From contig JADJNS010000005.1 of assembly GCA_016714225.1 (NCBI GenBank), positions 62,001 to 126,000 of the forward strand: a stretch of DNA of 64,000 nucleotides. The letters are read 5' to 3'. The notes under the pieces are model-generated. The model searched no databases. It worked only from the letters and a program-made list of their open reading frames with translations, and had not been told where the DNA came from. The DNA is from Archangiaceae bacterium. GTDB taxonomy: Bacteria; Myxococcota; Myxococcia; Myxococcales; Myxococcaceae. This document shows positions 36,701 through 46,475 of the stretch, piece after piece (within the stretch, counting starts at the first letter, position 1; each line of letters opens with the position of its first letter). Both the position numbers and the translations under genes were made by a program.

Positions 36701-38085
36701 TGACCAGCGGGGTGAAGGCCCACCGCTTCAGCGGCGGAGCGTGGACCAACACCACCTTCTCGACCACCGGCCCGTCGCCGGTCGGCCCCATCATCGCGAG
36801 CCCCACCCGCACCGCCATCAGCTGGAGCGACGGCGCGCAGTGGTGGAGCGCCATCTTCAGCGGTGCGTGGGGCGCCGCCGCCCGCCTCGACTCGGGCAAC
36901 GGCCTCGCCGAACTGCAGCTGGCGCGCATCGGCACCGCCCTGCATGCGTTCATGCTGGAAGACGAAGACCAGCACCAGCGGGTGAGCGCCACCGGCACCA
37001 CCTTCGCCGCGCCGGTCACCGTGTCGGACCTGGGCCTCAACGGCGCCGCCGCGACTCCGCGCATCGCCTTCGCCGACGACGGGCGCGGCCTGGCGGTGTG
37101 GCAACAGTGGGAGGCCGGCCACCCGCGCCTCTTCGCGCGCTACTGGGACGGCGCGGCCTGGGTGGGCGCTCCCTTCCGCGTCTCGACGCTTCACGGGCAG
37201 CAGCCGGTGGTGGCGACCAACGGCACGCGCTGGGTCATCGGCTGGGTCGAGAGCAACACCGGAGCGCTCAACGCGTGGCGCGCCTCGTGGACGCTCGCGG
37301 GCGGCGTCACCGCGCCGGTGATGGAGAGCGCCGGCCAGTCGGTCACCGACGTCGCGCTCGCCAGCACCGACGGCACCTTCCTGCTGACCTGGGTCGAGAA
37401 CCGCGACCTCAAGGCGAAGCTCAGCGCCGACGGCCTCACCTTCGGCCCGCGCGAAGACGTGGCCAACCTCGTCGACATCTACGCGCCGCTGCGGCTGGTG
37501 GCGGTGCCGGGCACCTACGCGCTCGCCTACGACAGCACCCTCACCCGCGAGCGCGGCATCACCGCCGCCTCGCCGTGGAGCAACCCCACCGCGCGCAGCG
37601 GCGTCTGCGCGCTGGCGCCGATGCAGACCACCTATGGCGGAGCGTGCGCTGCGCCCACCTTCGGCGCGCCGCTGCTCGGGTTCGTGAACACCCAGCCCAC
37701 CACCACGCTGCAGGCGGTCTTCGCCGGGCCGGTGCAGGCGGTGGGCGGCTTCGGCGACCGGCTGCGCGCGGTCTGGCCCGGCAGCGTCACCACCGCGCGC
37801 GACTACGACCCGTACTTCGACTGGGGCGCGCCGCAGGGCTCACCGGTGCAGCCCCTCGCACTGGCCGACGACTCGCTTCACTTCTTCGCCATCGCGTCGC
37901 AGACCGGCGGCATCGGCCTCGACGTCTACGTCGAAGGCCCGCCCAACGCGTTCACCCTGCAGCAGACGCTGGCTCCGCCGGTGGTGCACGCGGCGACCTT
38001 ATGGCGCGGCCGCGGCGAGGTCGGCGCGCTGTGGACCTCGCCGCAAGCGAACGGCCGCGACGAAGTCTGGGGCGCGAACTTCTAG
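33764..38085 (+). CDS. Large surface lipoprotein: Gly-rich repeat, Big_5 Ig-like domains, propeller-like region (one frameshift)
   Basis: The start ATG at 33764 gives MTRLLALVAMVAVGC, a lipoprotein signal. A Gly/Ala/Ser/Thr tract follows to about 34190, then at least four SbsA-type Ig-like (Big_5) domains of the pattern PTNGAINVALTAPITLTFSE, and from about 35760 a long beta-rich region with repeated FDG/WRY units suggesting a propeller. The tract changes frame near 34050: AGCTCC units become ACCTC with one C missing, and the 1291-residue downstream frame continues from there. Restoring one base gives a single protein of about 1440 residues. Either a sequencing slip or a real inactivation would explain it. 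Probably exposed on the outer membrane. Confidence 0.85.
33826..34190 (+). repeat. Coding GGSAGGTAGG tandem tract
   Basis: Repeated 12- to 24-nt units encode GGTAGGS/GGDAGG blocks; the last third is nearly pure GGCACCGCAGGC. Such tracts are typical linkers of myxobacterial surface proteins and are prone to copy-number change and to consensus error. A single-base loss inside it (about 34050) breaks the frame. Confidence 0.85.
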
Positions 38086-38116
38086 GCACGCCGAGCCCTC
38101 GCAAGGGCCTGCCTGT

Positions 38117-39068
38117 CTAGCGCGCCAACGGCCGCAGCTCTTGCATGTGCTGCTTCAGCCACCCCAGCAGGTGGCGGCGCTTCTCCACGCCGCGGGTCGA
38201 CGACAGCGCGGCATCGTCTCGATGGGGGAACCACTCGGGGCGCTGCTCGGCCACCTGCTCGAAGATGGCCTTCCACCGCGCCTTGACGGTGTGCGGAGAG
38301 GTCGAGCACCTCGGCCGCTTCGGCGTCGGTGAGGCCACGCACCGCCAACACCAGCAACTGCTGCTCGGCGGGGGTGAACCGAAACCGCGGCTCCTGGTAG
38401 TCGAAGAACAGCGCCGCGGGCAGACGCGTCGGAGCCGCGCGGTAGTCTTGCAGGGTGTACGCCGAGAAGTAACGCCGCCGCAGCAGGGGCGGCTTCTTCT
38501 TCAGGCCCCGGCTGAAGTCGCGCAGCACCGGCCACCCCGTGGCCCGCGCCATCAGCATGGTGTCCTGCCCTATCCACTCCCGCAGCGCGGTGCGAACCCT
38601 CCACCCGTAGCCCCACTCGCGCACCGACTCGAACAGCACCCGAGTCCACCGAATCAGGGTCAGCGCGCTCCACCCACCGGCGAACGCGAAGTCGATGCCC
38701 AGGCCGTTCACTCCGCCGTTCGAGTTCGCGGCCGCCACTTCGGCGGGCTTCAACACCACCGACCTGCCGCTCGCCTCGCGCCGCACCACCTCGGCGGCGA
38801 GGCTCGAAGACGGCTGTGCCACCAGGCCGTCGGCGAACGCATCGGTGACGAACACTCCCGAGACGACCCCCTGCACCTGCTCGGCGACCGGCCTCGAGTC
38901 GTCGACCAGACAGTGAATCTCGCAGCGCCCCTCGCTCACCCAGGTGCGCCACACCTCGGGCAGCACCGCGAGGGCCGCGGCGTCGTACATCTCACGCGAG
39001 CCGGTGCTCGCCAGCTCGAGCCACCGCGGAATGTCGTCCACCCGTCCGTGACGAAACGAGAGCCCCAT
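38117..39068 (-). CDS. LuxR-type HTH regulator with unknown N-terminal domain (frameshifted)
   Basis: The N-terminal 270 residues read in one frame to VRGLTDAEAAEVLDLS, the start of a LuxR-type helix-turn-helix, then fail; the continuation PHTVKARWKAIFEQVAEQRP is in another frame and ends at 38117. One missing C near 38293-38297 (TCCGCAC for TCCCGCAC) restores the classic LSxHTVKxR recognition helix. The N-terminal domain has a hydrophobic middle and is not recognised. The ATG at 39068 is divergent from the lipoprotein at 39119. Confidence 0.78.
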
Positions 39069-39118
39069 ACCCTTTTAGGGTTCTACCGGAGCCACCACCC
39101 CTCTGGCACCTTGGCCAC

Positions 39119-40846
39119 ATGAAAAGACTGTTCTGTCTGCTGTGCTGGCTGATGGGCTGCACCGAGCTGAACTGCTCTGGCCGAGACTTCGAGCTGGGAA
39201 TCAGCCCCAAGCGGCTCGAGCTGTTCGCCGGCCAGACCGGGCAGGCCCGACTGTCGGCGAGGTGCGACGACAGCTTCGCCTGGAGCTGCACCCCCGAGCC
39301 CCTCGCGGGCTTCGAGGTGAGCGGCCCCACCGCCCAGAACTGCACCGGAGGCATCACCGTCTCGGTCACGCCCGCTTCCACCACCCCCGCGGGCACGTAC
39401 CAGCTCACCGTGCGGTGCTCGACCACCGCCCCGGTCGCGCACCAGGAGTTGAGCGCATACCTCGACATCGAAGTGAAGGCGGCCTCCACCACTCCCGGCC
39501 TCGAGGTGACGGTGTCGGGCATGGGCAAGGTGACCGGCACCGGCATCGACTGCGGCGCCGGCACCACCGGCGACTGCAGCGAAGACTTCGCCGCCGGCAC
39601 CGCGGTCGCGCTGGGCACCATGGGCATCGAGCCCCAGCGCTTCTCCAACTGGAGCGGCGACGCAGATTGCTCCGACGGCATGGTCACCATCGGCGCCGGC
39701 CGCACCCGCTGCACCGCCACCTTCAGCATCGGCGGCGCTGCCTGGCGGCCGCTGGGCGCTCCGCTCAACGTCACCCCGGCAAACATGCGCGCCCAGGTCG
39801 ATGGCATCGCCCTCGAGCTCGGCTTCGACGGCCGGCCCACCGCCGCGTGGAGGGAGAACGACGAAATTCACGTCGCCCATTGGAGCGGCACCGCCTGGGT
39901 GCCCTACGGCGCGAAGGTGAACGGGGGCGCCGCGCGCTCGGGCCCTTCGCTGAGCATGGACTCCGGCGGCAGCGCGGTGGTGGCGTGGGAAGAAGATGGA
40001 GCGGCCGAGGGCAGCAACGTCTACGTGGCGCGCTGGTCGGGAACCGCGTGGAGCAAGCTGGGCGGCGACGGCCCGCTCGACACCGCGCCCGCCCAGAACG
40101 CCACCGCGCCGTGCGTACGGTTGGGCTACCCCGCCGAGCTGGTGGTCGCGTGGAGCGAGAGCACCGACACCGGCGGCTCGCGCATCGTGGTGAAGAAGCT
40201 GAACGGCACGGCGTGGGTCAACGCGGCCTCGACCGACGGCCCGCCGCCGGTCGGCACCGAGCTGGCCGAGCTGCCCCGGCTGGCGTTCGTCGGGCCGCTC
40301 ACCACGCCGACCCTGGCGGTGGGGTGGATGCAGAACGGCACCACGGTGAAGGTCGCCGAGCGCCAGGGCGCCTGGGTGGTGGGCGCGAGCGACCCGTTCA
40401 GCGGGCTGGGCACTCCGGGGTTCGACCTCACCCCCGGAGAGACGGGAGCGATGGTCGTCGCCCTTCCCGCCTTCGGCTCGGGGCAGTTTCAGGTCAAAGA
40501 GGTGCGCAGCGGGCTGACGTCGAACGTCGGGCCGCTGCGCGGCGCCGCCCAGGGCGCAAACCCGCTCGTCCCCAGCGTGGCGTTCTCGCACTCGAGCGGC
40601 GGCTTTCCGCTGCTCGGCTGGTCGTACCGGGCCAACGGCGTCGACCGGGTGTACGTCGAGCGCTGGTCGGCTGGCAGCTGGGCCGCCATCGCCGCGCCGG
40701 TGACTCCGAGCTCGCGCACAGGTCAGAACGGCGCCGCGCTGCAGGTCGCGGTCGCCGATGGCTCGCAGCAGTTCATGCTGCTGGTGGTCAGCAGCATCGC
40801 CAACGGCGGCACCGACTCGAGCGTGATGCCACTCGAGCTCCGGTGA
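39119..40846 (+). CDS. Surface lipoprotein with beta-propeller-like repeats
   Basis: This 575-residue protein has a signal ending CWLMGC. About 80 residues contain paired Cys, then a GLEVTVSGMGKVTGTGIDCG segment of the bacterial Divergent-InlB/Big-like sort (CxxxFxxGTxVxLxxxxxxxxxFxxWSGDxxC). From about 200 there are repeats with WSGTAWxxLG and AVVAWEED, suggesting a propeller. It shares style with the neighbouring Big_5 lipoprotein. Function unknown, probably cell surface. Confidence 0.82.
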   Translation: MKRLFCLLCWLMGCTELNCSGRDFELGISPKRLELFAGQTGQARLSARCDDSFAWSCTPEPLAGFEVSGPTAQNCTGGITVSVTPASTTPAGTYQLTVRCSTTAPVAHQELSAYLDIEVKAASTTPGLEVTVSGMGKVTGTGIDCGAGTTGDCSEDFAAGTAVALGTMGIEPQRFSNWSGDADCSDGMVTIGAGRTRCTATFSIGGAAWRPLGAPLNVTPANMRAQVDGIALELGFDGRPTAAWRENDEIHVAHWSGTAWVPYGAKVNGGAARSGPSLSMDSGGSAVVAWEEDGAAEGSNVYVARWSGTAWSKLGGDGPLDTAPAQNATAPCVRLGYPAELVVAWSESTDTGGSRIVVKKLNGTAWVNAASTDGPPPVGTELAELPRLAFVGPLTTPTLAVGWMQNGTTVKVAERQGAWVVGASDPFSGLGTPGFDLTPGETGAMVVALPAFGSGQFQVKEVRSGLTSNVGPLRGAAQGANPLVPSVAFSHSSGGFPLLGWSYRANGVDRVYVERWSAGSWAAIAAPVTPSSRTGQNGAALQVAVADGSQQFMLLVVSSIANGGTDSSVMPLELR

Positions 40847-40864
40847 GCCCCGCGGGCTTTCGTT

Positions 40865-42967
40865 CTACGCGGGAGAAAGTCGCTCGATGCGGCGCAGGTT
40901 CTCGAGGAACAGCTCTGACGCCGAGAACAGCGTGGCCGTCGACCAGCCCAGCGGAGTGTTCACGCCCGGCAGCATGCGGGTGACGCGCTCGCCGTCGGCA
41001 TCGACCTCGAACGACGACACGTGGCTGTACGCCTCGGGCACCGCCCAGGGCCGCGCCGGCCAGCCGTTGGCCTTCACCATCGGGCGGCCGTCTTCGCCGC
41101 TGCCGGTAATCTGCGCGTAGCCGCGGTTGATGAGCTCGGTCGACTTCGCCTGCAGCTTCGTCAGCAGCGCCTGCTCGTCGGCGGTCGCCACGTGGCCCTT
41201 GGTCTCGAGCACGTCGAGCAGCTTGCGCAGCTGCACCCCGTAGCCGCGCGCCATCTCGGAGAGCTGAAACGACCACTCAGACGGCTTGTCTTCGCGCTCG
41301 GCATAGGTCGAGCGAATGACGAAGCGGTCGGGCGTGCTCGGCTCGACGTGGCTCAGCGGCAGGCCGAGCTTCTCTTCGAAGTCGAAGCGGTGCAGCGTCA
41401 GCCGGCCCTCGACGTCCGACGCCAGGCCCCAGTTCGGCACCAGGTAGCTGTCGAAGGTGTGCTGCTTCGAGCCACCTTCGACCTCGAGCTCGAACGGCGC
41501 GTACTTCACCACCCCGTTGGGCTGCAGCAGGGTCTCTTCGAGGTACTCGAGAATGCGCAGGTGCGCCGAGATGTCTTCGACCGGCGTCTTGCCCAGCCGA
41601 ATCGACGACGCGGTGATGAACGCCAGCGACGAGTCGGCGTTGCGCGACGGGTTCTCGGTGGGCACCTCGCGCAGCACCCGCTGCTCGACCTGCCGCTGCC
41701 CGCGCGCGATGAGCGCCTCGATGGCAGCGCGGTCGGTGAGCAGCCCGCCGAACTTCGACTCGGCCAGCGCGCGCCGCACGGCTTTCACGCTCGGCAGCGC
41801 GTCGTAGGCCGGGTTGAACTGCAGATCGGCGAACTGCTCGAGGCCCGCGCGCACCGCCTCGACGTCCCACGTCAGCCCGTCGGCGAACACCAGCTCTTCC
41901 CAGATGCCGTTTGACGGAGCCGTCTCGTAGCCGATGGCGTCGAAGAACTTCACCAGGTACGCGAGCGACTGCACCACCTCGTCGCTGGGCGCCTTCAGGC
42001 CCCACGGCTCGCCCTTCGCGCCGGCGACGATGGCGCGCGAGAGCTCGCCCAGCGCCAGGCCGTGCGACTCGAGGCGCTTGGGCGCCAGCCAGGGAAAGGC
42101 CTCGACCGACTCGGGGTAGAAGAGGTGGTGCACGCCCACCTTGCTCTTCGCGTCGCGGTAGGCGGCCGGGTCGGCGATGGCCTCGTCGAAGGCGGCGCGC
42201 TCGTTCTTATAGAAGCGCGCGAGGGTGTTCAGCGCCCGCTGCCGCTCTTCGGGGTAGCGCGCGTTCTGGATACGGCCGAACCGCACCGCGTCGGTCACCC
42301 AGAGCTGGCTCATGATGTCGTCTTCGGCGGGGTCGATCTCGGTCGTCTTGCCGATGCCGGTCTGCGCGTCGATGGCGATGTGAAAGGCGCCGTGCGAGTC
42401 GCTCAAGTCGAGCAGCGCGGCGAAGTCTTCGCTGCGGTAGCGGTCTTTGAGCGCCGCGGCGATTTCCGAGTTGTGCACCGGCAGCCGGTAGCCGGTGAAC
42501 TGCTTCTCGACCGGGCGGTAGGCGGTCGCCGCCACTTGCGCGCGCAGGGTGTGGGCGAGCAGGCCGAGGCGGGTCTTCACGTCTCGGTTGATGAAGTCGA
42601 CGCTGAGCGGGCCCTCGAGGGTGATTTGCTCACCCAGCTTCTCGGGGTGGCTCATCGTCACCGGCCCGCGGCCCAGTGAGGTCTGCAGCTCGGCCAGCCA
42701 GTTCTCGTCGGCGTGGGTGAGCGCGCGGCCGCTCTTCAAGATGCCGTCGATGCGGGCCAGCGCCGAGGTCGCGACGTCGAGCAGCTCGCGCTTCACCTGC
42801 GGCGGCTGGGCGGGCGAGAGGTCGACCCGGGCGGTCGACTTCGACTTCGACGGCGTCGGCGTCGGCTCGCTCGCGGGGGCGGCGGGCGCGGGCGGTGCGG
42901 CCGGTTGCGTGCGGCTCTGCGCCGGCAACGCGGCGGCGGGTCGTGAGGTGGTCGCTCGGCTCTTCAT
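40865..42967 (-). CDS. Large protein with (alpha/alpha)6, glucoamylase/phosphorylase-kinase-like features
   Basis: This 700-residue protein starts at 42967. A Ser/Pro/Ala-rich 50-residue N-terminus precedes a mostly helical body. GIWEELVFADGLTWDVEAVR and TPLGWSTATLFSASELFLEN resemble GH15 glucoamylase and phosphorylase-kinase regulatory subunits, which share an (alpha/alpha)6 barrel. I cannot see a clear signal peptide or assign the two catalytic acids, so an enzyme role is uncertain. An upstream in-frame start at 43327 was rejected because it runs into the repeat element. Confidence 0.6.
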   Translation of the reverse strand: MKSRATTSRPAAALPAQSRTQPAAPPAPAAPASEPTPTPSKSKSTARVDLSPAQPPQVKRELLDVATSALARIDGILKSGRALTHADENWLAELQTSLGRGPVTMSHPEKLGEQITLEGPLSVDFINRDVKTRLGLLAHTLRAQVAATAYRPVEKQFTGYRLPVHNSEIAAALKDRYRSEDFAALLDLSDSHGAFHIAIDAQTGIGKTTEIDPAEDDIMSQLWVTDAVRFGRIQNARYPEERQRALNTLARFYKNERAAFDEAIADPAAYRDAKSKVGVHHLFYPESVEAFPWLAPKRLESHGLALGELSRAIVAGAKGEPWGLKAPSDEVVQSLAYLVKFFDAIGYETAPSNGIWEELVFADGLTWDVEAVRAGLEQFADLQFNPAYDALPSVKAVRRALAESKFGGLLTDRAAIEALIARGQRQVEQRVLREVPTENPSRNADSSLAFITASSIRLGKTPVEDISAHLRILEYLEETLLQPNGVVKYAPFELEVEGGSKQHTFDSYLVPNWGLASDVEGRLTLHRFDFEEKLGLPLSHVEPSTPDRFVIRSTYAEREDKPSEWSFQLSEMARGYGVQLRKLLDVLETKGHVATADEQALLTKLQAKSTELINRGYAQITGSGEDGRPMVKANGWPARPWAVPEAYSHVSSFEVDADGERVTRMLPGVNTPLGWSTATLFSASELFLENLRRIERLSPA

Positions 42968-43613
42968 GGCGGGCGGCACCTTACGCCAGTCCGCGGTCGG
43001 CTCATCGCGAGCGCACTGCGCCGATGGGCGAATGAGCCGTCGCGGTGTCAGGCGGGGAACCGCGCTGCGCGCGCATGCTGCTCGGCGACTCGAGGGCCCT
43101 GTGCCGCTGACAGGCCCGAGCTTCGGTCCCTCCTCGCTCGGGCAGCTCCTCGTCGACCTCGCGCTGCCCCAGCAGCAGGTGGGGCACGGCAGCTGGCTTC
43201 CCCGCGCCGGTGCACGCCACGCACCGAGTCGTTTTTCGTTCTGACCGCGCTTTTCGTCGCCCGCGACGAAAACCCCTGTCAGTTCCGCCTTTCGAGCTCG
43301 CGGCGTCGACGACTGCGCTGACGACACTCACGCACCGAGTCGTTTTTCGTTCTGCGCGCGTTCCTGGTCGCCCGCGACGAAAACCTCTGCCAGTTCCGTT
43401 TTCGAGCGCGTAGGGAGCGGCGCTGCACGCGGTCGAGGCGCCCACGCGGCAGGTGCGCCTGCCGTGCCCCCATTTGCCGCCGCGCAGAGTGGCCGCAGCG
43501 AGGAGCTCACCGAGCGAGGAGGGGCCGGCACACCCGACCGGCGGCGAGACCCACGCCGAGCCCACCCGCACGCCGCAAGCGACCCGAGCGCGGTTCCCCG
43601 CACGCCCTCGAGC
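42968..43613. other. 646-nt gene-free region containing a nested repeat
   Basis: No credible gene is seen between the convergent-side neighbours; both flanking genes are on the minus strand. Its centre (43125-43526) is the nested repeat described separately. The remainder is GC-rich and unremarkable. Confidence 0.7.
43125..43526. repeat. Nested element: inverted ends around two direct repeats
   Basis: The left end (43125-43192) carries CCCTCCTCGCTCGG, AGCTCCTCG and GGGGCACGGCAG. The same three blocks occur as reverse complement at about 43459-43526, with exactly 28 nt between the second and third blocks in both arms, though these 28 nt differ. Inside lie two direct copies of an 82-83-bp unit (43218-43300 and 43329-43410), both opening CACGCACCGAGTCGTTTTTC. 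No transposase is present. Confidence 0.8.
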
Positions 43614-44501
43614 TCAGGGGTGCCCCGAGTACTTCTCGCCGGCGGCAATCTCGACGGCGAGGTGGTTCTCTCGGGGCGGCAGCGGGCAGGTGGCGAACGA
43701 GGTGAACGCGCAGGGCGGGCTGTACGCGCGGTTGAAGTCGAGGTCGACGAAGCCGTCGGCGCCCACGGCGGGCGTGTTGATGAAGCGCCCCGAGGGGTAG
43801 GTGCCCTTGCCGGCGGTGCCGTCTTTGAAGATGACGAACAGGCCGGGCTCGTCTTCCTGCAGCGCGGCCAGCCGGTGCTCGTGCCCCTCGACGGTGAAGA
43901 CCAGGTGCCCGGGCGACGGCATGGCTTCGGTGTGGTTGAGCACGTTGACGATGGGCAGCGTGGTGCCGGGCGGGCTGGGCTCGAGCTTCGCCTTCACGTG
44001 CCACTTGGCGTCGGGCTCGAACCACTGCAGCCCCTTGAACGCGACGCGCGCGGGTGCCTGCTGGTCTTTCACCCGCAGCATGAAGGCGTCGCCGCGCCGA
44101 AGGACGTGCAGCCGCAGCGAGCCGGCCTCGAGCACGGTGGGCTTGCCGCGCGAGTCGTCGGCGACCTGCAGCGAAGCCACCGGAGCGCCGTTCACCGTCA
44201 CGCTCGCGCCTTGGGCGGTGGTCCAGAACAGCGAGCCCGCCTCGAGCACCAGGGTGCCGAGCTGCGCAGGCGAGCGATCAGCGGGGAGCACCGCCGCGCT
44301 CTTCGGGTCGGCCCCCACCGGGTTCGCGCCGTTCTTCAGCGCGAAGCGACCGACGAGGGTCACCCACCCATCGGGGCCGGCGATCGACCTCTCGCGACCC
44401 CGATGAAACTTCTCCAACCCTTCGACCCACTTCGGGTCGGCGGGCGCCTCGCGACGGCAGGCGCCCAGCAGCACCACGGCGGCGAGCGCCGAGGCCCTCA
44501 C
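43614..44501 (-). CDS. DUF1684-family lipoprotein
   Basis: This 295-residue protein starts at a GTG overlapping the previous stop (GTGA). The signal ends VVLLGAC. The DUF1684 signature is clear: an early DGWVTLVGRFALKNG, a middle FVIFKDGTAGKGTYPSGRF, then DLDFNRAYSPPCAFTSFATC, CPLPP and a terminal AVEIAAGEKY. The biochemical function of the family is unknown. It is the last gene of a three-gene envelope operon with a thioredoxin-like and a Cys-rich lipoprotein. Confidence 0.9.
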   Translation of the reverse strand: MRASALAAVVLLGACRREAPADPKWVEGLEKFHRGRERSIAGPDGWVTLVGRFALKNGANPVGADPKSAAVLPADRSPAQLGTLVLEAGSLFWTTAQGASVTVNGAPVASLQVADDSRGKPTVLEAGSLRLHVLRRGDAFMLRVKDQQAPARVAFKGLQWFEPDAKWHVKAKLEPSPPGTTLPIVNVLNHTEAMPSPGHLVFTVEGHEHRLAALQEDEPGLFVIFKDGTAGKGTYPSGRFINTPAVGADGFVDLDFNRAYSPPCAFTSFATCPLPPRENHLAVEIAAGEKYSGHP

Positions 44502-45193
44502 TGGTCGTCGGGGAGAACCTTCTTGCCGTCGATGACGTTCTGGAAGAGCTGCCAGAAGTCGTCTTCGGGAATGCCCGCCACCCACTTCACGATCTTCATG
44601 TCCCTGGTGCGGATGATGATGTGACCCGGGTAGGCGTCGACGCCGACGATGGCCGACAGCGTCGCCTGCGGGTTGAGCGTGGCGGGGTAGTTGACGTTGT
44701 AGCGGGTGACCCACGCCGTCAGGTCGCCCTGGGTGGGGGTGGTGCCCGGCGTGCCGCCCTCGTCGAGCGCGAGCAGAATCTCACCCTTGGGGAAGTACTG
44801 GGCGTGCTTGCCGGGCAGCTCGTTCTTCGCTTCGTAGTTGCACGGCGAGCACCAGACCGCCGAGCGGTCGACGATCAGCGCCAGCGGCTTGGGCTGGCCC
44901 GCGCCGTAGGGCGAGCCCTCGGGGTAAACCTCGGTGCCGGTGGGGTTGTAGAAGTCGGCCATCTGCACCTGCTTCAGCGCGGTCTTGTCGACGGTCGCGT
45001 TGGCGTAGCCGTAGAACGCGTAGTTCTTGATCACCGAGCCCACGCCCACGCCGTACGGGCCGGGGTAGGTCGCCGTGACTTCCGACGGCATCTGACCGCC
45101 ACCGGTGAAGTCGGGCGCCTTCATGTCTTCGACCGGGCGGCCGCAGGCGGCCAGCGCGAGAGCTGCGGCGATCGTCATCAGTGCGTTCTTCAT
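44498..45193 (-). CDS. Thioredoxin-like lipoprotein
   Basis: This 231-residue protein has a signal ending LALAAC and a thioredoxin-fold domain with the redox motif WCSPC (near residue 118) and the downstream cis-Pro block VDAYPGHIIIRTRDMKIV. AlkT/TlpA-type envelope redoxins look similar. It would act outside the inner membrane, attached by lipid. It lies between a Cys-rich lipoprotein (possible substrate) and a DUF1684 lipoprotein, all minus strand and tightly packed. Confidence 0.85.
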   Translation of the reverse strand: MKNALMTIAAALALAACGRPVEDMKAPDFTGGGQMPSEVTATYPGPYGVGVGSVIKNYAFYGYANATVDKTALKQVQMADFYNPTGTEVYPEGSPYGAGQPKPLALIVDRSAVWCSPCNYEAKNELPGKHAQYFPKGEILLALDEGGTPGTTPTQGDLTAWVTRYNVNYPATLNPQATLSAIVGVDAYPGHIIIRTRDMKIVKWVAGIPEDDFWQLFQNVIDGKKVLPDDQ

Positions 45194-45216
45194 GGCGGGC
45201 GTCCTTATCATCGACT

Positions 45217-46269
45217 TCAGTGGGCCGGGTAACAGGTGAAGGCTTCGTTGGCGTCTTCGGGCACGTAGCAGTGGTGGTACAGCGCGTCGCCGGGGCTGAT
45301 CTGCTGCGCCGGGCCCAGGCAGGTACCGTGTAACCCGCTGGGCGCGACCGGGCAGTCATTGTTGGTGGTGCAGGTGGCGGAGAACTTCGGGTCGACGCAC
45401 GAGCGCTCGCTGCCGTGCAGGCTGGTGCACGCCAGGCCGGCGCCGCAGTCGACGTCGTAGCGGCACGGAGAGCAGAAGCCCGGCGTCGCCGACACGCACC
45501 CACCGAATCGCGGAGCGCAGAAGCCCCCGTCGGAGCCCGCCTCGATGGCGCAGTTGTCGCTGGCCTCGCAGTCGGTGTCGCGGGCGCACGGGTCGAGGCA
45601 CCGCTTGCTGCCGGCCACGTCCATGCAGCGCGCGCCCACGTTCAGGCAGTCGACGTCGCTGGCGCACGGCGCGCAGCGCGAGCGCTTCACGCAAATCTTC
45701 CGGTAGATGCAGCGCTCACCTTCGACCAGCCGCGGGTCGAGCGCGAGAATCGCGCGGGTGATGCAGGCGTCGCTGGTGGTGCCGCAGAAGTTGTTGTTGC
45801 CCTTGGTCGTGTCGCACAGCGGTGTGGGGTCGCGAATGGTGCCGCACTCGAACCCGCCCGGGCACTCGCTGTCATCGACGCACGGGCTCACGCAGTAGGC
45901 CGTCGCATCGCCCACCCCGTTGCTCCGGCACAGGTTGGGAAAGGTGCACTCGGTGCGCTGCGGGCAGGGCTTGCCGTTCTCTTTGAGGTCGGTGTCTCTG
46001 CAGACGAAGACGCTGGCGTTGGTCTCGTCTTCGGTCGCAGGCACGCACCGCTGCGTCTCGGCCAGGCAGTCCGACTGGTGCTTGCACGTCAGGACACAGG
46101 CGTTGCCCACGCAGATGTTATCGGCCAGACACTTGCTCTTGTCGCACTTGGCCACACACCCGCCATCTTCCAGGGTAATTCCCCCGACGCAGGTCTTCGG
46201 CTGAGGCTGCGAACACGCCGAAATCAGAACCGTAAAAGGTACCGCCAAGATCAGCGCCCGAAGCCCCAT
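45217..46269 (-). CDS. Cysteine-rich lipoprotein
   Basis: This 350-residue protein has a signal ending VLISAC and about 40 Cys in the mature part, mostly spaced as CxxxxxxC repeats of the type CVDDSECPGGFECG and CARDTDCEASDNC. Such repeats form small disulfide-rich modules seen in myxobacterial surface proteins. The adjacent thioredoxin-like lipoprotein is an attractive partner for folding its disulfides. Function unknown. Confidence 0.85.
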   Translation of the reverse strand: MGLRALILAVPFTVLISACSQPQPKTCVGGITLEDGGCVAKCDKSKCLADNICVGNACVLTCKHQSDCLAETQRCVPATEDETNASVFVCRDTDLKENGKPCPQRTECTFPNLCRSNGVGDATAYCVSPCVDDSECPGGFECGTIRDPTPLCDTTKGNNNFCGTTSDACITRAILALDPRLVEGERCIYRKICVKRSRCAPCASDVDCLNVGARCMDVAGSKRCLDPCARDTDCEASDNCAIEAGSDGGFCAPRFGGCVSATPGFCSPCRYDVDCGAGLACTSLHGSERSCVDPKFSATCTTNNDCPVAPSGLHGTCLGPAQQISPGDALYHHCYVPEDANEAFTCYPAH

Positions 46270-46329
46270 GGTGGCGCTCGCCTAACACGTGAACGACCCA
46301 GCAGGCCAACCCCAGAAGCCCCCACCCAC

Positions 46330-46367
<38 letters not shown>

Positions 46368-46475
46368 GACCCGGCCCCCGGTAGCGCGAAGCCCGAAGCC
46401 CGAAGCCGTTCCCCAAGAAACCCCGCAGGCGAGCCGCGTTGACCCGCCCGGCCGCCACGCATACAAGCCGCGGCC

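Noticed and set aside
33847..37194. 1115-codon minus-strand and 1421-codon plus-strand frames over the large lipoprotein
   Set aside because: Both are shadows: the real frame has a signal peptide and recognisable Ig-like domains, while these are His/Arg or Gly/Val-rich without motifs.
43125..43526. Insertion sequence
   Set aside because: No transposase or remnant of one is visible between the inverted ends, and no target-site duplication could be identified by eye.
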